From NCBI RefSeq assembly GCF_004684345.1, contig NZ_CP038469.1, forward strand, positions 1,302,001 to 1,366,000: DNA of 64,000 nucleotides, given 5' to 3'. The translations under genes and the position numbers were made by a program. Positions 1 through 7,194 of this stretch are shown here, piece by piece. This DNA comes from Citrobacter tructae. Its GTDB lineage: Bacteria; Pseudomonadota; Gammaproteobacteria; Enterobacterales; Enterobacteriaceae. The notes beneath the pieces were generated by a model. That model was not told the origin of the DNA. It searched no databases and saw nothing but the letters and a program-made list of their open reading frames with translations. Every line of letters starts with the position of its first letter. Within the stretch, counting starts at the first letter, position 1.

Positions 1-647
1 GTCAACACCGTCGGTGCCGACTGGATCTCATCGGTGGCATAGCCGAGAATAAAATGACGATAGTCAACTTCCCCCTTCTGGAGGGGGGCGTCATCCCAGC
101 GAACAGTCGGCTGCGAAAAGCCGTCACGGTAACCAAAGTGCAGTTTGCCTGGGATATTGTCGAGCCACTCCCCGTCGATTGCCCTCCCCTCCCTGGTTGG
201 TAACAATTCCCGATTCCCAACGGCCGCGCTACGAACGCCGATTGTCAATTGGTCGAGAGCCTCGGGTGATTGAGCGTATAGATGGACAATCAGATGCACC
301 TGTTGGGTCTTGAATCTGCCATTCCACCAGTTTGTCGGATCGCTAGAATCGAAATCCCCCATTGCGATTTTGTCAGGCTCCTCACGAAACTCTGGAGGAA
401 ACCATTTCAGAAAGCGGAGGTTCACCCCGAGAGCTTCAAGTCCACCGTAAGTGATCCCGATGTTGAGCAACGATGCGGGTTTTTCAACAAGAGAAACCTT
501 CGCGTGCGTCACCAGTGGCGAGAGGTACTTGAGCAAACGCTTACCTGCCTCCCGATTGCCAATTTCGAATAACAGGTGTCGAGACTTCGGGTACACATAG
601 CCGTGATGAATCAAACCCTGGATATCTGCCAAATCTGTTATAGGCAT
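1..647 (-). CDS. DyP-type heme peroxidase, N-terminal part (cut by window edge)
   Basis: The frame is open from an ATG at 647 to the left edge of the window, giving the first 215 residues of a protein that continues outside. Two stretches fit the dye-decolorizing peroxidase family: an LNIGITYGGLEALGV segment (about residues 61-75), which resembles the family's GLxxLG region, and FGYRDGFSQP (171-180), which carries the GxxDG motif with the distal catalytic Asp at 175. The family uses heme and H2O2 to oxidise dyes, phenols or metals. There is no signal peptide, so a cytoplasmic or encapsulated location is likely. The gene lies 74 bases downstream of a small gene on the same strand, probably in one operon. 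The proximal heme-ligand His would lie in the missing part. The class of DyP is not decided. Confidence 0.75.
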   Translation of the reverse strand, partial: MPITDLADIQGLIHHGYVYPKSRHLLFEIGNREAGKRLLKYLSPLVTHAKVSLVEKPASLLNIGITYGGLEALGVNLRFLKWFPPEFREEPDKIAMGDFDSSDPTNWWNGRFKTQQVHLIVHLYAQSPEALDQLTIGVRSAAVGNRELLPTREGRAIDGEWLDNIPGKLHFGYRDGFSQPTVRWDDAPLQKGEVDYRHFILGYATDEIQSAPTVL

Positions 648-721
648 TTGGGGGCACCTTTCTGAATAATGAAAAACAGGGAATCAATCATCTGTCGATC
701 CCCATGCTCACAAACAATGTT

Positions 722-1171
722 TTACTTGGCCAATGCCTTCTTGATGTCTTCCACTGTCTTGTTACCAAGAGCTGAGAACAACCACCCAGCCTCATCGTCA
801 TCCACCTTCGTACCAAGGGCCCGCAGATCAAAATTCTTAGACGTCTCAACAAATAGATCAGCGCTCTTCTGCAAATCCGTCCACAACGGGGCTCCCTCTA
901 CCAGTCCAAATATGGACTCGAACACATTAGGTAATTCTTTGAGAAAGAAGAGTGCGTAGTCCCTTTTATCGCCGTCGTATTCGGTGAGTATCTGGATGTA
1001 CTTATTATCAATGATTAGAATTCTGGCGAAGTGGACTATTTCCGACTTGGCCAGTGCGTCGCTAATTATTTGCTGAATCCCGCCCGCAAAATTTTTCTTG
1101 AGTTCTTCCAGAGCTTCCTGAGACTTTGCATCCTGTTTCAAAGGCATTGTCATATTCAGAGCGTGTGGCAT
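722..1171 (-). CDS. Small uncharacterised protein paired with the DyP peroxidase
   Basis: A 149-residue soluble protein with no signal peptide or membrane segment. The ATG at 1171 is preceded by a clear GGAGG about nine bases upstream. The sequence contains VHFARILII (about 46-54) followed by ILTEYDGD (about 60-67). This HFAR...YDG pattern occurs, as far as I recall, in small ferredoxin-like-fold proteins encoded beside heme peroxidases, but I cannot name a family with confidence. It lies upstream of the DyP gene on the same strand and would be the first gene of the pair. Codon use is less GC-rich and less typically enterobacterial than in the backbone, in keeping with an acquired segment. 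A role as accessory or partner of the peroxidase is inferred from position only. Confidence 0.6.
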   Translation of the reverse strand: MPHALNMTMPLKQDAKSQEALEELKKNFAGGIQQIISDALAKSEIVHFARILIIDNKYIQILTEYDGDKRDYALFFLKELPNVFESIFGLVEGAPLWTDLQKSADLFVETSKNFDLRALGTKVDDDEAGWLFSALGNKTVEDIKKALAK

Positions 1172-1814
1172 CGTGAAACTCCTCCAAAGGATGGGTTAGG
1201 ACATCCGCACAGCGGACAGACCAAGGACTCCTTGCTCGCACTAAGGATTAGCTGTGGTCACTCTGCTCCGCAGGTTCGGAATTAGCAGGTTGGTCAGTTT
1301 TACCAGTCAACCCTATGACTAAGTCTAGCAGTATTTTTAATGGTGTTTTTTTGTATCCAAGATTAATGTTTTTAATATATGGCCATCTAAGCCATTACTC
1401 TTAATATTCAACCATAAGTTAATCCATTTTTATGATGGCCTTTCCACAGACTTTGTAACTCCATAAAATGGATAAATTACGGTTTTTTGTACGACAATTC
1501 CCATATAAAAATACAAGTGTTGTATAGGATGAACCACATTGAACATTCACCCGATTATTCTATATTGGTAGAAGTGTACGACAAAATCTTCAGTACATTC
1601 ATCGAACGCGGGTATTACTTATGAATCACCAGTCAACGCTTTGAATATATAACTGAAAAGGTGAAGGACATGGCAACGAGCAGTGTTGCGACTGATAAAT
1701 CGAAGGCTTAGCCTTTGTACCAATCCTAGTGAAGGTCATAGGAATATTTTTTATGGTGCCTAAAAGCACAGGAGATGGATCGCGAACGCTCACTTGAGCA
1801 GCGGTAAAAATAAT
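1172..1814. other. AT-rich gap between the DyP pair and the lectin gene
   Basis: No convincing gene is visible. From about 1330 the base composition falls sharply towards AT. A ten-base direct repeat, TGTACGACAA, occurs at 1488-1497 and 1575-1584. A 13-codon frame with a fair ribosome site begins at 1670 and stops at 1711, but nothing else supports it. The stretch probably carries the promoters of the two flanking, divergently oriented units. Confidence 0.5.
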
Positions 1815-2216
1815 ATGCCAAACACATTTCAATTGAAGGTACCAGCAAATGCTTGCTGTTACGACTCCCGCATAGAAATTGTATCTGGACACAAATACAG
1901 GTTCACTGTTACGGGAAGTTGGGTCGATTTTCATGATGACCCAGTAAATGCAAACGGTAATAACCATCCCGGCGGTATTCGAAATTTTATGGGATGGGCA
2001 AAACGAGCTCCTGAAGTACCATGGATGGCACTACTGATTCGAAGTAAAAGCAAATTTAGCACGTCAGATTGGCGCTGGGTGGGCAATGGTGAGAGTTTTG
2101 TTGCCGATCTTCCCGCAGGCATGCTTGAACTCTGTGCCAATGATGTGGTGGGGTTTTACAGGAATAACTCAGGAACACTAATTGTTACAGTTACCGATAT
2201 CACGGAGGAAAACTGA
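1815..2216 (+). CDS. LecA (PA-IL)-like calcium-dependent lectin
   Basis: A 133-residue soluble protein without a signal peptide. It aligns along its length with the general plan of Pseudomonas LecA: an opening VPAN segment, a GSWVDF strand like LecA's AGWASY, HP at 51-52 like the sugar-contacting His50 region, MALLIRSK like ALVMKIG, and a C-terminal NDVVGFYRNNSG (109-120) like NDVPGTYGNNSG. The calcium ligands corresponding to LecA Asp100, Asn107 and Asn108 are kept as Asp110, Asn117 and Asn118. The Gln53 equivalent is not obvious. LecA binds D-galactosides. Here the binding specificity is unknown. An in-frame TTG at 1794 would add seven residues; the ATG at 1815 fits the expected N-terminus better, though neither start has a strong ribosome site. 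The gene stands alone. Confidence 0.65.
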   Translation: MPNTFQLKVPANACCYDSRIEIVSGHKYRFTVTGSWVDFHDDPVNANGNNHPGGIRNFMGWAKRAPEVPWMALLIRSKSKFSTSDWRWVGNGESFVADLPAGMLELCANDVVGFYRNNSGTLIVTVTDITEEN

Positions 2217-2388
2217 CATTAATTATATAGAACCATCAATAAGTTAAAATAATATTCACCATTGACGTCCATATTTATTCGATTTAAAACAGCTTTAAAC
2301 TTGAACAAACGTAGGGCCTGCTGACAAGCAGGCCCTTTTCTATACTCAGCGATCGCCTTCCTGGTTGCGCGCCACTGAAAAACGTTTA

Positions 2389-3855
2389 TCAGATCGTTAA
2401 CCCAAAGCGAAAGCAGGCACCGCATTTCGGTGTATCAACCAATACAATGTCGCTACCGTGTAGCTGTAGCATCTGGCGCACGATCATCAGCCCCAGCCCG
2501 CCTACCCTGATGCCTGCCTTATTAGCAATCGAAGGACGAATGAATAACCCCTCCATCAATTCTTGCGGGATCCCAGGACCAGTGTCGCTAATTTGCACCA
2601 TTACTTTATCCGCTTCTCGCCACAGACGCACAGCAACCACGCCTTTGTCGGGAGTATGACGAATAGCATTATCCAGCAGATTGGTAAGAACACGTTCGAT
2701 CATCCCCAGGTCTGCGTCAATAAGCGGCAGACCAGGTTGAATATCTGCCAACAGCTCCAGTTGTTTGGTCTGGGCGGAAAGTTCGAATTTCTGAAAAACA
2801 TCCTGCAGCAGTTCACTTATCGAGAATGTCTCTTTCTGAGGTTTGACCACGCCATATTCCAGGCGAGCAAGCTCAAACAACGACTGGGCAAGTGTGCCAA
2901 CTTTTTGGCTCTGCGCGAGGGCGATATTAAGATAGCGCTGTTTATCTGCTTCACTCAGGCTGGCTGACATCACGGACAAGCTTTCAAGGTAGCCGTGTAA
3001 TGAAGTCAACGGTGTGCGCAGATCATGGGAAATGTTGGCGATAAATTCACGTCGTAACTGCTCTTGTTGTGAAAGCCGATGCCATTGCTCTGAGATGCGC
3101 TGAGCCATGGAGATAACCCCCTGACGAAGCTGGCTAATTTCATCGTTACTGGTATTAATTTGCCGGGGCTGTGCCGCCATTGCCTGCATTTCTTCTATCC
3201 CCCCGGTTTCCAGGGCATGGACCTGAGAAGACAGTTCACGCAAGGGTCGGGTTATCCAGCGCAAAGCGAGAGCACCAACCACCATCCCCAACAACGCAAC
3301 AAGACTGATGGAAAGTAAGACTATCTTCAACAATGCTTCAAATTGCGCGTTGCTGTTTAAGGCGTTGTAATTTTCCCCCAGCAGAATCACATATAAGTAG
3401 CCTTTTATCTGCCCATCCTGGCGCATTGGCGAGACGCTAAACACTTTCTTCGCATCGAGGCTACGAGGATCGTCGCCGTAAATAGGGTAATGAGGATTAT
3501 TCAGTGCTGACTGTATCGGCTGTAAATCTACCTGCTGACGTTTAATGCGCCCTTCCGGTGCGGCATCACCAATGATATTGCCATCTTTATCCAGTAAATA
3601 AACTTCTACACTGGGGTTCACGGCCATCAGATTTTCGAACAAGTTACGCATTGAATCTTTATTAAGACCATCACGTTCAAGCAGCGGATAACTTTGGTTG
3701 ATATGCCCGGCAAGGCCCGACGAAAGTTGCTGAATAACAGCCTTACTGTATTCAGTACTGGTTCGCACCTGCAGCCAACCTAACAGGGCACACGAAGTAA
3801 TAAACAGGAGTGCAAATACCAACGTTAAACGTTGTGAAAGAGTATAAGTTCGCAT
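2389..3855 (-). CDS. Sensor histidine kinase of an OmpR-type two-component system
   Basis: A 488-residue inner-membrane kinase. A first membrane segment (about 9-27) is followed by a periplasmic sensor domain of roughly 145 residues, a second membrane segment (about 175-197), a HAMP linker, a HisKA domain with H-box FIANISHDLRTPL (phospho-acceptor His277), and an ATPase domain with N-box NLLDNAIRHTP, G1 DTGPGIP and G2 GGLGLMIV. All catalytic boxes are intact. The ATG lies two bases after the stop of the response regulator gene, so the two are co-transcribed. I do not recognise it as an E. coli orthologue (it is not CpxA, BaeS, RstB or QseC). The signal is unknown; the next units are an unknown membrane protein and a pilus operon. 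Confidence 0.85.
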   Translation of the reverse strand: MRTYTLSQRLTLVFALLFITSCALLGWLQVRTSTEYSKAVIQQLSSGLAGHINQSYPLLERDGLNKDSMRNLFENLMAVNPSVEVYLLDKDGNIIGDAAPEGRIKRQQVDLQPIQSALNNPHYPIYGDDPRSLDAKKVFSVSPMRQDGQIKGYLYVILLGENYNALNSNAQFEALLKIVLLSISLVALLGMVVGALALRWITRPLRELSSQVHALETGGIEEMQAMAAQPRQINTSNDEISQLRQGVISMAQRISEQWHRLSQQEQLRREFIANISHDLRTPLTSLHGYLESLSVMSASLSEADKQRYLNIALAQSQKVGTLAQSLFELARLEYGVVKPQKETFSISELLQDVFQKFELSAQTKQLELLADIQPGLPLIDADLGMIERVLTNLLDNAIRHTPDKGVVAVRLWREADKVMVQISDTGPGIPQELMEGLFIRPSIANKAGIRVGGLGLMIVRQMLQLHGSDIVLVDTPKCGACFRFGLTI

Positions 3856-3857
3856 AA

Positions 3858-4571
3858 TTACTCGCGTGGCTGTACGGTGAATTTATAGCCTTTTCCCCAG
3901 ACGGTACGGATAAAATTTGGTTCTGCTGGATTATCCTCAATCTTGAGTCGTAGGCGATTAATATGCGTATTGACCGTATGCTCGTAGCCTTCGTGTTCGT
4001 ATCCCCAGACCTGTTTTAGCAGATCCAAACGCGAAAAGACGGTGTCCGGATGTCTGGCAAAAAAGTAGAGTAAATCAAACTCTCTGGGCGTCAACTCAAC
4101 CGGATGACGATTAAGTTGAACATCCCGGGCCAGCGGATCAATAGAGAGGTCATCGAAAATCAGCACGCCAGCATCCAGCCGTAAGTTTTTACTCATCGCT
4201 TCCTGACGGCGAAAAAGCGCCTTTACACGAGCAACCAGTTCAAGCATTGAGAACGGTTTAGCAAGGTAATCGTCAGCACCCAGTTCAAGCCCGAGAATAC
4301 GATGGGTTTCTCCTGACCGGGCACTGATAATAATGATTGGCGTATAACGCGTCATAGTTCTGGCATGGCGGCAGATTTCGAGCCCGTCAACGCCAGGAAG
4401 CATCAGATCCAGGATCAGGGCATCCCACCCGCCCTGGTTAAGTAACGCCATACCGATAGTGCCATTTACCGCATGAGTGACTGTAAAACCTTCACCGCGA
4501 AGATGTAACTGCAACAGCTCAGCGATGTTTTCATCGTCTTCTACGATCAGTAGTTTCTTATCCTGATTCAC
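3858..4571 (-). CDS. OmpR/PhoB-family response regulator
   Basis: A 237-residue regulator. The receiver domain has the acidic pair Asp12/Asp13, phospho-acceptor Asp55 in LILDLMLPG, and the conserved Lys in DDYLAKPF. The C-terminal winged helix shows the family signature LTPREFDLLYFFARHP and ends with TVWGKGYKF. The reading frame starts with GTG at 4571, preceded by GAGGGG at a good distance. It is the promoter-proximal gene of the pair with the kinase downstream. Targets cannot be read from the sequence; the neighbouring membrane protein gene or the pilus operon are candidates by position. Confidence 0.88.
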   Translation of the reverse strand: MNQDKKLLIVEDDENIAELLQLHLRGEGFTVTHAVNGTIGMALLNQGGWDALILDLMLPGVDGLEICRHARTMTRYTPIIIISARSGETHRILGLELGADDYLAKPFSMLELVARVKALFRRQEAMSKNLRLDAGVLIFDDLSIDPLARDVQLNRHPVELTPREFDLLYFFARHPDTVFSRLDLLKQVWGYEHEGYEHTVNTHINRLRLKIEDNPAEPNFIRTVWGKGYKFTVQPRE

Positions 4572-4888
4572 TTCATTGTCCCCTCGATCCAGATACTGAA
4601 AGTCTACACAACAAGCTGGCAGAAAGTTGTCACATTTTAGTTAACTTTGCGGGAAGCATCGGGGAACAAATTTTGTTGATAATGCTTTCATCGAAAGATG
4701 AAATGTCTAAAGCGGGAATGGATATAAAATAATCTCGTTCACTTTAAATCACTTAAAAATATTAAACAATTTAAATTAACTCAAACAACACACGATAAAA
4801 ATAAGACGTAATATGTATAATCCACGAAAACATCGATGTTGCGGGGGCATTCTGCAATAATGCTGCACCCTCTTTCCATACCGACTAT
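4572..4888. promoter_or_regulatory. AT-rich promoter region of the two-component operon
   Basis: A 317-base gap, strongly AT-rich between about 4720 and 4830, upstream of the leftward response regulator gene and downstream of the leftward 177-residue protein gene. It should hold the two-component promoter. I see no coding frame and no site that I can name. Confidence 0.4.
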
Positions 4889-5422
4889 CTAAGGATAAAT
4901 TAATTGCAGGAAGCGGATTTCAGGCCCAGCATTTAACCGCAGGAAATTCACCATTTCACCAGGTATTTCCGGGGTGACGTACAGGCTAATAGAAAACTCT
5001 CCCTTATTTTTCATATCATTATATACAAGATACAGGTCATCCCCACGGCTGTAGATGCCATCCGGTTGCGGGCTGATACTCTCGGTATCATAATACTTAT
5101 TGAAGTCCCCCCCGATACGCAGCCTGTATTGTCCAGCATGCGCGTCTGGTACAGATATCCTTAGTTTAAATGGCATTTGCTGACGACCAAATTGTTCATA
5201 ATCTAATGTGACTAAGCTCGATTCATTTGCATTTATGACCCGACTGGCATACCGTTCAGAAAATACGTTGGCGAGCACCGAGAAAAAAACACACAATAAC
5301 ATTGCGCAGCCTATACTACGCAAAATTGATTCAACATTCAGAGACCACGAACTGACTTTCCCTCCAGCGATAGTATGATTTTTATTTATCACTCCCCACC
5401 TCACCGTTTCGCTTAAACCCAC
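4889..5422 (-). CDS. Uncharacterised single-pass membrane-anchored protein
   Basis: A 177-residue protein with one membrane segment at about residues 34-53 (ILRSIGCAMLLCVFFSVLANVF) and a soluble domain of about 120 residues, probably periplasmic. The soluble part is rich in beta-type segments (RISVPDAHAGQYRLRIGG, GDDLYLVYNDMKNKGEF). I do not recognise a family. The start is uncertain: GTG at 5422 is the furthest upstream, and a ribosome site is not clear for any start. It is transcribed in the same direction as the two-component genes but is separated from them by over 300 bases, so it is probably its own unit. A sensory accessory role is only a guess. Confidence 0.5.
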   Translation of the reverse strand: MGLSETVRWGVINKNHTIAGGKVSSWSLNVESILRSIGCAMLLCVFFSVLANVFSERYASRVINANESSLVTLDYEQFGRQQMPFKLRISVPDAHAGQYRLRIGGDFNKYYDTESISPQPDGIYSRGDDLYLVYNDMKNKGEFSISLYVTPEIPGEMVNFLRLNAGPEIRFLQLIYP

Positions 5423-5929
5423 AAGGAAAATGACTTTAAAGATAATATCCTTCAGAATTCATCTACTTTGCCTAATTAAGAAATAGCAATCAGAACTAAT
5501 ATGTCAAGTTAAGCACTACAGGATGCCATATGAAATAACCTACAGGAGCTTGAGAGGGTTATCGTGGCGTCGAAGAGGCTCGCATCATAACCGTGCAACA
5601 TGCCAAAATTCTGCCTGACGATGAAACCCTCGCAGATACCCACGGCAACGACAGCCTCAAAGGTAAAACGGCTAACCCGGAGGGGCGAAACATCGTGCGT
5701 CCTCGTGAAAAACCCCATAGTCACTCGCGTTAGTAGCATATAAAAAGAAACCATATACTCACCCGTTGGTATTATTTTTTGTCGACACCATCACCTTTTT
5801 CCTAAGTAAAATTCATTAGACCAACTGGCATAAGACTAATACTTATCCTAGGGTTAAGTCATGACTTGTTGTATCACATTATTGTTTTTTTAAAGCAAAA
5901 AATGTGGTTATTTGAAAAAGGTAAAGAAT
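5423..5929. other. Gap before the pilus operon, with possible gene remnant and palindrome
   Basis: The stretch 5558-5731 has a frame open on the plus strand for about 58 codons, including GNDSLKGKTANPEGR and ending PREKPHSHSR before TAG. It has GC-richer composition than its surroundings but no good start codon; it may be the tail of a decayed gene. The opposite strand holds an 81-codon frame over the same bases that I do not trust either. A perfect 12-bp palindrome, AAGTCATGACTT, lies at 5856-5867, about 60 bases before the pilin start, where a regulator of the pilus operon could bind. Confidence 0.4.
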
Positions 5930-6460
5930 ATGGCTCCAGTTATAGTCACACGCTTAATTCTTTGTTGCAGCGCCTTTTCCATAATCCCTGTGGCAGATGC
6001 TGCAACCGCAAACGGCACATTTCAGGTGCTGATGACAATTCAAAAAGCCTGTACGGTTACCGCAGGTTCAGGGTCCAATATATCACTGGGTTCGGTTAAT
6101 GCCACGGCGACAAATACATCGGCAAGTAACACAATTTCCATTAACTGCTCCAAGACTACGCCTTATTTTATTGGCCTGGCACCTTCGGTTGCTAACGGTG
6201 GGAATACCACTGGCAGAGGCGCGATGTCCTCAGTGGCAAACTCGGCAACGAACACAGATAAAGTGCCGTACCAACTGAACCAAACGTCTGCAACAGGTCC
6301 GGTGTGGGGAAATACGGCCACCGCAGAAAGCGTGGGAAATGGAGTAGCGTCGACCGGAACCGGGCTGGGACAAAGTTTCACCGTATATGCCACCGCACCG
6401 AGCGCCAACTTCACGCCTGATGACTATGCCGACATTGTAACGGTTAACGTTAACTACTAA
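5930..6460 (+). CDS. Spore coat U (SCPU) domain major pilin, Csu-type
   Basis: A 176-residue secreted protein with a signal peptide ending near VADAATANG. The mature part is one SCPU domain: Cys pair (KACTV and INCSK), conserved TPYFIGL, TDKVPYQL, GPVWGN, and the terminal VYATAPSANFTPDDYAD followed by VTVNVNY. This is the CsuA/B-type subunit of archaic chaperone-usher pili, which polymerise by donor-strand exchange through the short N-terminal strand (about ANGTFQVLMTIQ). The ATG at 5930 has AAGG at a suitable distance and is preferred to TTG at 5912. The chaperone gene follows 14 bases after the stop. Only one major-type subunit gene is present, whereas Acinetobacter csu has three (A/B, A, B). 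Confidence 0.88.
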   Translation: MAPVIVTRLILCCSAFSIIPVADAATANGTFQVLMTIQKACTVTAGSGSNISLGSVNATATNTSASNTISINCSKTTPYFIGLAPSVANGGNTTGRGAMSSVANSATNTDKVPYQLNQTSATGPVWGNTATAESVGNGVASTGTGLGQSFTVYATAPSANFTPDDYADIVTVNVNY

Positions 6461-6474
6461 CTTCAGGACGACCA

Positions 6475-7194
6475 ATGACATTGAAACTGTCTGTGCAGTG
6501 TGCCTTCGCGTGCCTGTCAGGAATAGCGATGAGCATCAACATCGCGGCGGCAAGCGGGCTGCAGATAGCACCAGTCACCTTAACATTACAGGCGACGCAA
6601 AACGCCGACGGTATCTGGTTAAGCAACGCAGGTGAAAGTGTACTTAATGCCCAAGTGCGCGTTTTTCACTGGCATCAGGGCGCTGACGGCGACAAGCTGT
6701 CACCCTCTCAGGGACTGGTCATTAGCCCGCCAATGCTGGCCTTAGCTCCGGGTGAACGGCAACTTATCCGTGTGATTCGAACTGCGCCGCCATCAGCATC
6801 TACCGAAGATGCCTATCGCTTATCCATTGATGAATTACCGCCAGCGAAATTAGAAAAAAATAAACTGCAATTTGTGATGCGTTATTCCGTGCCCGTCTTT
6901 ATTCAACCAACAACGCAGGCTGACATGGCAGCCAAATTACGCTGGAAGATACAACAGCGTGACGGCAAAAACTTTCTGGAAGTCAGTAATCAGGGAAATG
7001 CCCATGCCCAGTTATCAGCCGCCACGTTTGTACAGCGTAATGGTGTGAAAAAAGTGATTAGCCCAGGGCTGTTAGGCTACGTTCTTCCCGGTTCAACGAT
7101 GCGGTGGATAATATCCCCGTCTGCCAGTGATACTCATTACGGCGGTAAAGTTGAAGTCACGGTCAATGGCCAAAAAACAGTACACGATCTCTGA
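6475..7194 (+). CDS. Periplasmic pilus chaperone, CsuC-type
   Basis: A 239-residue PapD-like chaperone with a signal peptide (cleavage near AAASG, about residues 24-28). The first immunoglobulin-like domain shows LQIAPVTLTLQA at its start, LSNAGESVLNAQVRVFHW, and the conserved LAPGERQLIRVIR; this is followed by the family's YRLSIDELP segment and the RYSVPVF strand. It folds and caps pilin subunits in the periplasm and delivers them to the usher. The gene overlaps the usher gene start by 29 bases, which suggests translational coupling. Confidence 0.88.
   Translation: MTLKLSVQCAFACLSGIAMSINIAAASGLQIAPVTLTLQATQNADGIWLSNAGESVLNAQVRVFHWHQGADGDKLSPSQGLVISPPMLALAPGERQLIRVIRTAPPSASTEDAYRLSIDELPPAKLEKNKLQFVMRYSVPVFIQPTTQADMAAKLRWKIQQRDGKNFLEVSNQGNAHAQLSAATFVQRNGVKKVISPGLLGYVLPGSTMRWIISPSASDTHYGGKVEVTVNGQKTVHDL

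Noticed and set aside
60..85. Apparent frameshift in the DyP gene near a run of C/G
   Set aside because: A careful count of the run (six G on the plus strand at 83-88) keeps the frame open through to the left edge; there is no frameshift.
2..220. Minus-strand frame of 72 codons at the left edge
   Set aside because: It is an out-of-frame shadow of the DyP peroxidase frame, which is open from 647 to the window edge and shows family motifs.
1670..1711. 13-codon small frame with a ribosome-site-like AAGGTGAAGG
   Set aside because: Too short and without any conserved feature; it could equally be chance in AT-rich DNA.
5509..5754. 81-codon minus-strand frame in the gap before the pilus operon
   Set aside because: No recognisable domain and no convincing start; it overlaps an equally plausible plus-strand frame. 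Kept only as a possible remnant.
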